A stretch of DNA of 64,000 bases from Taiwanofungus camphoratus (taxonomy: Eukaryota > Basidiomycota > Agaricomycetes > Polyporales > Taiwanofungaceae), in contig CP021231.1 in NCBI GenBank assembly GCA_003999685.1, positions 1,484,231 through 1,548,230 on the forward strand. The letters are read 5' to 3'. Positions 47,046-57,067 of this stretch are shown here, piece after piece. The notes under the pieces are model-generated. The model was not told where the DNA came from, ran no database searches, and was given only the letters and a program-made list of their open reading frames with translations. The position numbers and the translations under genes were made by a program. Position 1 is the first letter of the stretch; each line of letters opens with the position of its first letter.

Positions 47046-50000
47046 TTATATTAATTTGCTAGATGCTGCAGGTGCGACTCGACTGCGAATCAGCTTGATA
47101 ACATATAAGGGGAATGCGCTGATCGCGACAATTACGGCTACTTTCCACGCAAATCGGACGGACAGCACAAATGACAGGTCTGATATCCGATTCAGTAGGG
47201 CAAGGCAGACTGTAAACTGTAGACGTACCGAAATACTCGGGTAGGAAAGCGATGCTGATCACATAGAAAAAGAGTGTGACAACCTCAGATATCACCATAT
47301 AGATATGCCTGAGACTTTGTCAATCGCAGATTTGGGGATCAGTATCTGTAACTCACCAAGTAGTGATCTCCAACGCAACCATTATTAGTTCGTTGAGGAT
47401 TAGTGCCGTGAAAGAAATGGACACGATATTCAAAAATTCGTTCTCAAAAAGAACAAGGGACATGATCATGATTGCAGCACCTGAATGCGACGCAGAAAAT
47501 GAGCAAGAACACTAGTTGAATTGGGATATTCTCCCGAACCTTGATAGACACTGATCATGAGCCACATAAAGAATGTTTTGAACGAAAGCACTCGGCCCTG
47601 CAGGACCGTCAATTGGAGCTAAGCATGAAATGAACAATGACAGAACCTTTGTTAACTCCTTGTACAACTCCGGATATAGCAAGGCCAGATCTTCGCTGAC
47701 GTCCCGATCCAATACCAACGAGAACACAGGCGCCATTGTATAAACTGTAGCGTACCCTACCATGAGCCATCCTTGATACAACGCAATAGGCGCGAAGTAA
47801 AATATAGCGGAGAATACAGCCTGCATGACGGAGATTATAAGCCCACGATGAATGACGAATTGCGCTAGCTTTGCGGAACGACGATATGAATTACGCCCAT
47901 GCCAAAGCAGAAGCTTGGTCAGATGGCTGAACTGGGTGACGGAGAAGTCGGCCGCTAGAGATGCCTGTTTGCCTTCCTTGCCAACGATGCCGACACCTGG
48001 TATGATCTCTTAAAGACAATGATCTGGCCGCGCTATATAATCACGCACCGACGTCCGCCGCTTGAATCATGCTTACATCGTTCCCTCCGTCTCCAATACA
48101 GCAGACTCTTTTTCTAGTGTGGTTTCGTATCAAACGCGCCACGTCCGCTTTTTGTGTTGGCGAACATCGGCATGCAACTACCGCAGGTAGCTTGGTTGTA
48201 ATCTCTATGAACTCTTTTTTGAACAGATTGAGGCAAAGCTGAAGAAAATCAACATATAACATTTGAATAAGCTCTAACAAAGAAGGCTTGTACCTGTAAT
48301 GACTCTCCGTCTATCACTAAACAACAATCGAGTTTGTTCTGCAAGAAGTCAAGCTGATCTCGAACTTCGTCAGAGGTCTTCACTGAGAATATAACGTATC
48401 AGGTCAATTGGCGCGTGTTAGTAATGAATTGACCCACATTTTGCGATCTGGTGAATGTACTGATTCCTGGCTACCAGCTTAGTCGAGATAGCTATACATG
48501 TCGCGGTCTCTATTTTGTCACCCGTGAGCATCCAGATCTTGATCCCAGCGTTGCGCAAAAGCTCCAGCGTCGACTTCACTTCATCTTGAAGCTTGTCCTC
48601 GACGCCTGTCAATCCGAGCAGCTCCAAGTCACGTTCTAAGAACTCCGACATGACTGCAGCCATTGCCTCGTTGCGTCCCTCTAGCCGGACACTTGCTTGA
48701 CGATGCCGCTCTTTGAATAGGGCGTACGATTGTTCACCAAGGCGTCTTCTCGCCATGACAAGTGTACGCAGTCCTTCGCGCGCCATATTCGCGCACTCCT
48801 CTTCGAGCCAGTCATTCCGCTGCACAATCCGCATCATCACGACATCTGCTCCTTTCTGTAGGAACGTGATCTCGCCCGTTTGGACGTCACGGACGATAAT
48901 ACCCATACGCTTGGATTCGGAGGTGAAAGGGAAAATGTCGAGTACATCAAAAACGATGTGGGAACCAGAAGGCGTACGTAACTCAATGCGGGTTCGGTCA
49001 CGAAAGGTCAGCGTCAGTCCTACGGATTCAGTCCACTTCACAATAGCAACCTCATCGGGCGAGGAAGCCTGGTATGTGACAGTACCATCGTCGTTCGTGA
49101 CGGGAGTGACCTGAAGAAAGATGATTTCAGATCGCATATACTGACCGTGAATATTTTTTTGGCCGAACGCACGTTATGGCAGAGCGCAAGACTAAGTACG
49201 ACATCGTGCACTCTGGACGACATGTCTCTCCGACCTCTTGTCGCAAGTTGGGCCCCTGTGGTGATAGACCCGGTCTTGTTATAACCTGTGATGATTTTTG
49301 AGCCTATCACACCGTCCGCATTGAAACATGATGTCCAACCTTGTTCTATATTTGCACCGAAAGCCACTGCCAATTGGTGGGCAACTTCATCCATGGAATC
49401 ATACCCATACGACACAGTTCCCATGTGCAGTTTCTTCATTTCCATTTCTGCACGTCTGTTAGGCTATCCTCAAGTAATTCGAAGGAGGCTCAGAATGCAA
49501 ACCATTTTGTGTGAGCGTGCCAGTCTTGTCACTCAAAAGATATTCTATTCGCCCTAGCTCCTCAGGGAGAGTGCTCGTGCGCACGATGGTGTTGGGTATC
49601 TCATTGTCAGTCATGATTTGTTGTGCGTAGACCGTTTTGCCCATGTCAAGGTTGACGCGTAGACTTCAGGGATTGTGTCACTTGTAAGCTATGTCATAAT
49701 ACGCTTCCCGCAAGTCACGCACCTGATGGGTATAATGGAAGAGAAGAGAATTAGAAAGCGAAATATATAAATATACCAGAGCCCCCGAAAGCCATTGAGA
49801 GCGACAAGAACGAAGGACAACGCAAAGGTGACCACACAGAGAATCTGGGAAAGAATTACAACTTTATCCCATACAAATGCGCGAATACTCTTCTGATGCT
49901 TACCTTTGCTAGCCTATTGATTTCCAAGTCCAGTAAACCTACCTTCGTTTTGGGATGGCTGGTGTTCAACACAGCACGAGTCTCTGGACCTGTGTATATT

Positions 50001-51339
50001 ATAAAGCCAATCGCAGAGCCGGCCGCAAGGACAGTGTTTGCCCAAAGTACATTCTCTGCTGTCAATGGTTCAACAGTAGGCACGGGCATCATGGGAACGT
50101 CATTCTCCGATGCAGATGTTGGGGAATTGATCGAGAACGTCCCAATGAATGTATGTATGTCCTTAGTAGGCGAATCCGCTGTTTCGTGTATCTGATGTTA
50201 CTTACAATTCAACCGAAGGCAATGTCATCTTACCGTATATTTCGGCATCAAGGTCAAGTAGCTCCGTCTCTCCGCGAAGCTTTTGACACGCAGGGACAGC
50301 AGCACGAAGTTTCCAGTCTGTCTCTCCGTCTAGCTGGTCTGTACGTATGAAACACGTCCCTGACTGGTCGGACGTGCGCAGCAGGACAAGATCGGCGGGC
50401 ACACGCTGGTTCTTCTCCAGAAGAACGAGGTCACCAACTCGCAGAGAGGATGAAGGGACAGACCGTGTGTGAGGACCGACATCGGGTTCAACATCCGAAG
50501 TAGACGGCTCGAGGATAAGGTATCTCTGTGAATTGGCTTCGCGGTCGCGGACGTTGCGCTTATAGTCGTCGTATGCTTCCTTTCCCATTGTCACTGAGAG
50601 AACGAAGGCAAGGGGCGCAATATACGTAGCGATGAACCCTACGGTCACAAGTTCAATTAGGGAAAGCTGAGACTGGCTCGATATGACGCACCGATCTTGA
50701 GCGCGGGAACAAATTGTGACAACGCGACCAAGAGGAAGTATAGGTTAAAGAAGAACTTGAATTGCTCGTAGAACACCATGGGGAGAAACGTGAATGTGTT
50801 GTACTTTTGATTCCGCACGATATTGGGCGGGTATCGACTGCGTAATTTGTCTTTGTCTGACCAGCTGAGGTATCAGGGATGGAGTAGATATTACCGCAAA
50901 ACTGACAGCAAACCTGGCGCTCGAAACGGCACTGTCCTGGACTTGTCATTTGAGGCCTTGCCTTTGCGCACTAACGATGATCGCTACTTGGGGCAGTTGG
51001 TGAGCAGGGTGATTCTCAGTAGCTCTGTTTACATACCTGTAATGACGGTTCTGCCCTCTTTGGTCTTCTTACCTCTTCCGCCCCATCATCAGGATACCCG
51101 TCCTCCTGCTCGTCCCTTAGGAGAGTCACCTCTTCTTCTCGATGTTCGGTACTGTATCTCTCTCGCCGCTTGCCCTTCCGCTGCGCACGGGTCAATACTG
51201 ATGCTGCCGCCATTGTGGTCAAAGGCATCGCTTCACTATCTTGTTCGTCGTCCGCGTTCCGTTCAACGTTGTGTAGGGGTGCGTACCCAGCTCGTGACTT
51301 TCTGGTTCGTCCGAGACTATGCAAGGGGATCTCGGACAT
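47046..51339 (-). CDS. NEO1: P4-type ATPase (phospholipid flippase), Neo1/ATP9 class
   Basis: Many exons on the minus strand, from ATG 51339 ([18 protein letters not shown]) to a TAA at 47046-47048. Motifs in order: [15 protein letters not shown] (about 50290-50350), the P4 version of the actuator loop; [16 protein letters not shown] (about 49620-49660); DKTGTLTQN with the phosphorylated Asp (about 49504-49530); a nucleotide-binding domain (48420-49440) with [30 protein letters not shown] (about 48040-48100); and [29 protein letters not shown]. The membrane part [17 protein letters not shown] and [10 protein letters not shown] and the tail [11 protein letters not shown] identify the Neo1/ATP9A-B class, which works without a Cdc50 subunit. 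Expected role: flipping aminophospholipids across endosomal/Golgi membranes. It is the last single-copy gene before the subtelomere. Exon borders are approximate. Confidence 0.92.
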
Positions 51340-51763
51340 AGACTGTTTTGCCTAGAAAAGTCCCCAATAACAGTCCAGCAGTGTAATATACAAGGAATGA
51401 CTGCTTGAAGCGCGTATGAATTCCGTAACAGCACCAACGTCACTAGCTCCGAAAGGCGTTGCAGATTTAAGATACGCATTCTCGCCTATATCACGTGACC
51501 ACCATCCGTCATGCAATAGCATATCTAAGCTTACCTTAGAATATAATCAAAATCTGTGTGATAGTGTTTACCAGAGTGGTATATAGTTGTTTGGGTTTAT
51601 CTGAGGGCTCCTTGGTAATGCTGAAAAGACCCTGAGCATACAATAAGTCTCGTATAGTGCAAGATATGTGTCAGAGTGTGCTAGCTCAGACAACATATAT
51701 CAATGCTACATAATATGGTGTTGTCTTAAGTGAGAAGTGCACCATTGATGTCATCTCAGGTTT
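51340..51763. other. Boundary between unique and subtelomeric DNA
   Basis: About 420 bp containing the flippase promoter. From 51530 on, A/T-rich sequence with no gene. The repeat array begins at 51764 directly after a GGTTTGG remnant that resembles a decayed telomeric repeat. Confidence 0.5.
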
Positions 51764-52168
51764 GGAGGTGGAGCGAGTCTGCCGAAGGCAGACGAGTGTA
51801 GAAAGAGATGAGAATAAAGGTGAATGGCAAGGGTAAATAGGAGTCACTATTGCTAGTGACTGTGCTATTTCGTCTAGAGACTCATCAGTACTCTTGCTGT
51901 ACTTTATAACCTGGTTCAGTTTAGGGCAAGCCTAACTCTGAGTCAGCGGCCGAAGGCCGCTGACTGATTCAATTTGACCAACCATGCCATAAGGTAGTAT
52001 GACTCAGAGTCACAATGAGTCATTATTCTCATTGCTTACTATGCAGGTTCAACAAATAGACTGGGCTAGACCACCTAGCCTTACCAATTCTGCCACATGA
52101 TAGGGTCATGTGTTAAAGTAAGAGTCATATATTATGACTAAAGATAAGAATGTCCGATGCCATCGGTT
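51764..52168 (-). repeat. A unit copy A1, diverged and truncated
   Basis: About 405 bp holding the 3' part of an A unit, including its hammerhead. It is the most diverged A copy, consistent with being the oldest and most centromere-proximal. It joins A2 without a clear telomeric tract. Confidence 0.8.
51827..51897 (-). ncRNA. Hammerhead ribozyme A1
   Basis: Minus strand: CUGAUGA core, stem II GUC/GAC around UCUA, GAAA core, stem III AUAG/CUAU extended by AGUCACUA/UAGUGACU with a GCAA tetraloop, cleavable U, then stem I UACCCUUGC against GCAAGAGUA (one A-C mismatch). Differs from other A copies by paired changes in stems II and III. Confidence 0.82.
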
Positions 52169-53018
52169 AAGAGGTGGTGCGAGACCGCCGATAGGCGGGC
52201 GAGCGTAGAAAGAGATGAGGAAAATAGAGAAAATAAGAGTAAACAATGGTATCTATCGCTAGATACCTACTTGTTTCGCTAAAGAGCTCATCAGTACTCT
52301 CGTCGTACTTATAACTGAGGTTCAGGGTCGTCAGATGACTAGCCCTGAGTCATCGGCCGGAGGCCGATGACTGATTCAATTTGATCAACCAGGCCATGAG
52401 GTAGGACGGACACCAATCACATGGTGTCATTTATCTTATCTCTTATCATGCGGGGTCGACAACGGACCAGGCTAGAACGCCCTAGCCTTACCAATACCGC
52501 CACCTGATCAGAGATAACAATCAGATGTGAAGATAAGGAGTCATTTAAGATGACTCAAAGATAAGAGATCCCTTATCATCGGTTAGGATGACAGGGTGGG
52601 AATAGAACAATCTGGGCCGGTGCCAGCCGAGTCACGTGACCGGTCCGACTTACGGGCGCCTAGATAAGGGCAGCGTGGACCACTGTGGAAGCATCATGTC
52701 CGGCACAAACCTGAGGATCCCTAGGGACACTCTCACCGAGCCATGCGGGGTGGGGGCGGGATATCCACTAGGACCGCGTCCAGCAAGTTGCCGCACCGTG
52801 CCATAGCATGTTACACCTCACAGATCACCGGCTCATGGACTAACTCAGCAGAGGGGCGCTGGTGACCATAGCTAGGTGGTGCCCAGGCCAGTCCAGCCTT
52901 GTGGCCCGACCGATCCGTGCCAGGATGCTGGTCACATGGCCGGCCCTCTCGGGCAAGTCACGTGACGAGCGTCTATTCTCTAATCTACCAAATGGAGAAG
53001 GCGCGCAAGTGCCTTCAG
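52169..53018 (-). repeat. A unit copy A2, full length
   Basis: About 850 bp, ending at the right with the AAGGCGC...GTGCCTT hairpin directly before TTAGG repeats. Noncoding. Diverged from A3/A4 by scattered substitutions. Confidence 0.88.
52232..52304 (-). ncRNA. Hammerhead ribozyme A2
   Basis: CUGAUGA, stem II GCU/AGC, GAAA, stem III ACAA/UUGU plus GGUAUCUA/UAGAUACC with a GCGA loop, then U and stem I. Its apical stem III pair U-A/A-U is C-G/G-C-changed in A3-A5, a compensatory change. Stem I has one mismatch in its outer half. Confidence 0.88.
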
Positions 53019-53033
53019 TTAGGTTAGGTTAGG
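53019..53033 (+). repeat. Internal telomeric tract (TTAGG)3
   Basis: Three TTAGG repeats between A2 and B1. Confidence 0.9.
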
Positions 53034-53220
53034 AGGTATAGATATCAACACTACTGGAAGGCTGCAAGTGCAGGGTACGGAAAGGGAGGCTTAGTGGAAG
53101 CTAGTACTAATTAGCCCGATATTGCTATCGGACGGCTAATTTCGACTAAGTCTCATCAGAGCACTAGCTGTCGTATATAACCTATATATATGCTGTCTGG
53201 ATTAGGACCCCCTAATCCAG
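53034..53220 (-). repeat. B unit copy B1, 3' part only
   Basis: The left 190 bp of a B unit, with its hammerhead; sequence then departs into an unrelated block at about 53200-53220. Confidence 0.8.
53100..53168 (-). ncRNA. Hammerhead ribozyme B1
   Basis: Stem I GCUAGUGCU/AGUACUAGC (one G-U), CUGAUGA, stem II GAC-UUA-GUC, GAAA, stem III UUAGC/GCUAA plus CCGAUA/UAUCGG capped by a GCAA loop (GCGA in other B copies, both GNRA). Confidence 0.92.
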
Positions 53221-54088
53221 TCAGGTCCGGGAACAAGCTTTCCCATCCCTTTTTGACAATTCTGAGTAGACAGAATCGAAGAGCATCATCAATAACCTAC
53301 TCGGAAACTCCCTAGTTGTTCAATTATCTCACTCCATTGCCTGTTCCCGGGCATGGACATTGTTGGCCTCTGAAAAAACTTGTGAGGTCCGGGAACAAGC
53401 TTTACTAAGGTCAAATTGTTTGAGAACAAAGGCAGAGAGCTTCAGAATGCTTCAGAGCAGGTGTCTGTGCAAGCAGATTATAAAAAAGTTGAATATTGAG
53501 CCCTTGACACTGTGATCACCAGTGACAGAGCAGACATTGAGCAAGTGATGTTCTGGTGAGAAATTGATCATTCTGAGAGCACAGATGGAAAGACCATGAT
53601 CAATAAGCCATGGGGAGGTCAACAGGTGTGACATTATCTCAGTCCTTTGCTTGTTCCCGGACCTGAACATTATGTGACTACAGTAAATCTTGTGGTGTCC
53701 GGGAACAAGCTTTAAAATAGGATATTTGCCCGGGAACAAAGGCACAGGGCTTCAGAATGTGTCAAAGCAGGTCTGTACACAAGCTGAACATGAACAGTGA
53801 AATATTCAGCCCTTGACACTGTGATTACCTGTTTTTTGACAGTGAGTACAAAAAATATATTTGCAGTGAGCTGAGAGCTAGACTAAATAGCTGAGGATAA
53901 TCTGCATACTTGTAAAGCCTCAGATCACTCAACATTGGTGAACTTTAATGGCTATATACTGTGGTAGAGACAATCTAAAATTGTAAAAGTAGACAACTTG
54001 TGATGTCCGGGAACAGGCTTTAAAATGAGATATTTGACCGGGAACAAGGGCAGCAGACTAGCCAAAGAGTCAAAGCAGGATTGAGCAC
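53221..54088. repeat. Tandem-repeat block of about 300 bp period with inverted GTCCGGGAACAAG words
   Basis: The word GTCCGGGAACA(A/G)GCTTT starts at about 53225, 53397, 53697 and 54005, and CCTTGACACTGTGAT recurs about 308 bp apart. Its inverted form CTTGTTCCCGGAC at 53650-53662 pairs perfectly with 53697-53709 across a 34-nt spacer. No coding potential. This block is unlike the A and B units, has a lower GC content, and may be an older subtelomeric satellite or a foreign element end. Confidence 0.7.
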
Positions 54089-54119
54089 TTAGGGTTAGGT
54101 TAGGTTAGGTTAGGTTAGG
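54089..54119 (+). repeat. Internal telomeric tract
   Basis: Six telomeric repeats, TTAGGG followed by TTAGG units. Confidence 0.9.
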
Positions 54120-54979
54120 AGGTCTATGTATCAACACTACAAGGGCTGCGAGTGCAGGGCAGGAGGGGAGGCTTAGAGGAAGCTAGTACTAATTAGCCCG
54201 ATATCGCTATCGGACGGCTAATTTCGACTAAGTCTCATCAGAGCACTAGCGTCGCTTATAACCAAGTTCAACATAAGTCATGCTTATGGTTGAGTCATGA
54301 CCCGGGGGCCGGTGACTAAGTCAGTTTGACCATACCAGGGCAAAGGGTTGCAGGTGGGAGCGAATCACGTCTCTCCCTCCTATCCTAATCAGTCAGCGAT
54401 GAGCAATCATCATTGTCTAGATTCGCCTAGACACCATTACTGATCAGATGTCAGAGTCATCTGATTAAGATTAGAATCCGGACCGCAAGCCTAGGCTCAA
54501 GATCCGAGATAAGAGATAGGAAATCCGGGCCGAAGGTTAATCCGGGCCGGATATAGATAGGAACAACATAGCCGGTGCCGCGCCGATCATGTGACCGGGC
54601 CGCTTTCCGGGCGTCTACTAAGGGCAGCGTGGACCACTGAGGAAGCATCATGTCATGGCACAAACCTGGGAATCCCCGGGAGCACCCTGTCCGAGCCATA
54701 CGGGGCGGGGGAAGGATACTCATCAGGACCGCGTCCAGCAAGTTGCCGCACCGTGCTCTAGCATGTTACAACCCACAGATCACCAGATCATGGACTAACA
54801 CAGCAGAGGGGCGCTGGGGGCCATAGTAGTTAACGCGCGCTCCGCTAGCATGCGGGGACGGCGCGCACCGGGCCGCAGTGAAGGGCCGGTCCGTACTAAG
54901 TGCCGAACATATCACGTGACACGTAAGGCGCCTATCTATTTTAGGCAACCCTAAGCGCAGGACTGGGAGAGTCCGGCGG
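54120..54979 (-). repeat. B unit copy B2, full length
   Basis: About 860 bp from AGGTCTATG to the right-end hairpin GGACT-GGGAG-AGTCC followed by GGCGG and TTAGG. Shares with A the core around GGACCACTGAGGAAGCATCA. A 94-codon minus-strand frame (54457-54741) is open here but probably not a gene. Confidence 0.9.
54182..54250 (-). ncRNA. Hammerhead ribozyme B2
   Basis: Complete type-I fold: stem I GCUAGUGCU/AGUACUAGC, CUGAUGA, GAC-UUA-GUC, GAAA, stem III UUAGC/GCUAA and CCGAUA/UAUCGG with GCGA loop. Predicted cleavage lies between plus-strand positions 54191 and 54190. Confidence 0.93.
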
Positions 54980-54999
54980 TTAGGTTAGGTTAGGTTAGG
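54980..54999 (+). repeat. Internal telomeric tract
   Basis: Four TTAGG repeats between B2 and B3. Confidence 0.9.
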
Positions 55000-55192
55000 A
55001 GGTGGAGCGAGCAGCGCCGCAGGTGCTGCGAGTGCGATACGGGCTTGAAAGGAGGACTTAGAGGAAGCTAGTACTAATTAGCTCGCCTATGGAGGGGCGG
55101 GCAGCTAATTTCGACTAAGTCTCATCAGAGCACTAGCTGTCGATTTTAACCGAGTTCAACCAAAGTCATGCTTATGGTTGAGTCATGGCCCG
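55000..55192 (-). repeat. B unit copy B3, truncated
   Basis: Only the left 190 bp of a B unit (hammerhead included), then directly telomeric repeats at TCATGGCCCGG. A typical 5'-truncated reverse transcript. Its hammerhead has a different stem-III extension, so it is a B subfamily. Confidence 0.9.
55067..55137 (-). ncRNA. Hammerhead ribozyme B3, variant stem III
   Basis: Same stems I and II and same cores as other B copies. Stem III is UUAGCU/AGCUAA followed by CGCC/GGCG and a larger loop, replacing CCGAUA/UAUCGG. Pairing is kept although the bases differ. Confidence 0.88.
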
Positions 55193-55249
55193 GTTAGTTA
55201 GGTTAGGTTAGGGTTAGGGGTTAGTTAGGTTAGGTTAGGTTAGGTTAGG
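55193..55249 (+). repeat. Internal telomeric tract with irregular units
   Basis: TTAGG repeats with interspersed TTAG, TTAGGG and TTAGGGG variants, as produced by imprecise telomere addition. Confidence 0.9.
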
Positions 55250-56102
55250 AGGTGGAGCGAGCAACGACGAAGGAGTTGCGAGCGTTGAGAAGACTTAATG
55301 GAAGCTAGTACTAATTAGCCCGATATCGCTATCGGACGGCTAATTTCGACTAAGTCTCATCAGAGCACTAGCGTCGCTTATAACCAAGTTCAACCAAAGT
55401 CACGCTTATGGTTGAGTCATGGCCCGGGGGCCGATGACTAAATCAGTTTGACCGTACCAGGGCAAAGGGTTGCAAGTGGGAGCGAATCACGTCTCTCCCT
55501 CCTATCCTAATCAATCAGCGCCAAGCAAAAGACATTGTCTAGGTTCGCCTAGACACCATTACTGATCAGATGTCAGAGTCATCTGATTAAGATTAGAATC
55601 CAGACCTCAAGCCAAGGCTCAAGATCCGAGATAAGAGATAGGAAGTCCGGGCCGGAGGTTAATCCGGGCCGGACATAGATAGGAACAACATAGCCGGTGC
55701 CGCACCGATCATGTGACCGGGCCGCTTTTCCGGGCGTCTACTAAGGGCAGCGTGGACCACTGAGGAAGCATCATGTCATGGCACAAACCTGGGAATCCCC
55801 GTGAGCACCCTATCCGAGCCATGCGGGGCGGGGGAAGGATACTCAATAGGACCGCGTCCAGCAAGTTGCCGCACCGTGCTCTAGCATGTTACAACCCACA
55901 GATCACCAGATCATGGACTAACACAGCAGAGGGGCGCTGGGGACCATAGTAGTTAACGCGCGCTCCGCTAGCATGCGGGAACGGCGCGCACCGGGCCGCA
56001 CTGAAGGGCCGGTCCGTACTAAGTGCCGAACATATCATGTGACACGTAAGGCGCCTATCTATTTTTAGGCAACCCTAAGCGCAGGACTGGGAAAGTCCGG
56101 CG
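55250..56102 (-). repeat. B unit copy B4, full length
   Basis: About 853 bp, bounded on both sides by TTAGG tracts. Has small differences from B2/B5/B6, including an extra T near 55728 that breaks the 94-codon frame seen in the other copies. Confidence 0.92.
55304..55372 (-). ncRNA. Hammerhead ribozyme B4
   Basis: Identical in core and helices to B2. Flanked on the cleavage-product side by the GCAAC...GTTGC terminal hairpin of the unit. Confidence 0.93.
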
Positions 56103-56133
56103 GTTAGGTTAGGTTAGGTTAGGTTAGGTTAGG
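56103..56133 (+). repeat. Internal telomeric tract
   Basis: Six TTAGG repeats. Confidence 0.9.
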
Positions 56134-56166
56134 AGGTGGAGCGAGACCGCCGATAGGCGGGCGAGG
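56134..56166 (-). repeat. 33-bp A-unit stub between telomeric tracts
   Basis: Contains only the extreme left end of an A unit, AGGTGGAGCGAG plus the CCGCC-GATA-GGCGG hairpin, then telomeric repeats resume. It is the shortest 5'-truncated copy and shows that additions start at this end. Confidence 0.92.
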
Positions 56167-56192
56167 GTTAGGTTAGGTTAGGTTAGGTTAGG
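56167..56192 (+). repeat. Internal telomeric tract
   Basis: Five TTAGG repeats after the A stub. Confidence 0.9.
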
Positions 56193-57052
56193 AGGTCTAT
56201 GTATCAACACTACAAGGGCTGCGAGTGCAGGGCAGGAAGGAGGCTTAGAGGAAGCTAGTACTAATTAGCCCGATATCGCTATCGGACGGCTAATTTCGAC
56301 TAAGTCTCATCAGAGCACTAGCGTCGCTTATAACCAAGTTCAACATAAGTCACGCTTATGGTTGAGTCATGACCCGGGGGCCGGTGACTAAATCAGTTTG
56401 ACCGTACCAGGGCAAAGGGTTGCAGGTGGGAGCGAATCACGTCTCTCCCTCCTATCCTAATCAGTCAGCGATGAGCAAACATCATTGTCTAGATTCGCCT
56501 AGACACCATTACTGATCAGATGTCAGAGTCATCTGATTAAGATTAGAATCCGGACCGCAAGCCTAGGCTCAAGATCCGAGATAAGAGATAGGAAGTCCGG
56601 GCCGAGGGTTAATCCGGGCCGGATATAGATAGGAACAACATAGCCGGTGCCGCGCCGATCATGTGACCGGGTCGCTTTCCGGGCGTCTACTAAGGGCAGC
56701 GTGGACCACTGAGGAAGCATCATGTCATGGCACAAACCTGGGAATCCCCGGGAGCACCCTATCCGAGCCATGCGGGGCGGGGGAAGGATACTCATCAGGA
56801 CCGCGTCCAGCAAGTTGCCGCACCGTGCTCTAGCATGTTACAACCCACAGATCACCAGATCATGGACTAACACAGCAGAGGGGCGCTGGGGACCATAGTA
56901 GTTATCGCGCGCTCCGCTAGCATGCGGGGACGGCGCGTACCGGACCGCAATGAAGGGCCGGTCCGTACTAAGTGCCGAACATATCACGTGACACGTAAGG
57001 CGCCTATCTATTTTAAGGCAACCCTAAGCGCAGGACTGGATAAGTCCGGCGG
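56193..57052 (-). repeat. B unit copy B5, full length
   Basis: About 860 bp, very close to B2 (same AGGTCTATG left end). Right-end hairpin GGACT-GGATA-AGTCC. Confidence 0.92.
56254..56322 (-). ncRNA. Hammerhead ribozyme B5
   Basis: Identical to B2 in all helices and cores. Confidence 0.93.
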
Positions 57053-57067
57053 TTAGGTTAGGTTAGG
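57053..57067 (+). repeat. Internal telomeric tract (TTAGG)3
   Basis: Three TTAGG repeats between B5 and the left pseudo-LTR A3. Confidence 0.9.

Noticed and set aside
54457-54741. 94-codon minus-strand frame (MLDAVLMSILPPPRM...) recurring in B2, B5 and B6
   Set aside because: The copies are nearly identical DNA, so shared openness is uninformative. B4 carries a one-base insertion that breaks the frame, no A unit conserves it, and no protein family is recognised.
54730-54760. CTGATGAG on the minus strand in the shared core of some B units (near CTCATCAGGACCG), as a second hammerhead
   Set aside because: No GAAA box or stem II follows, and the word is not conserved in A units or in B4 and B6.
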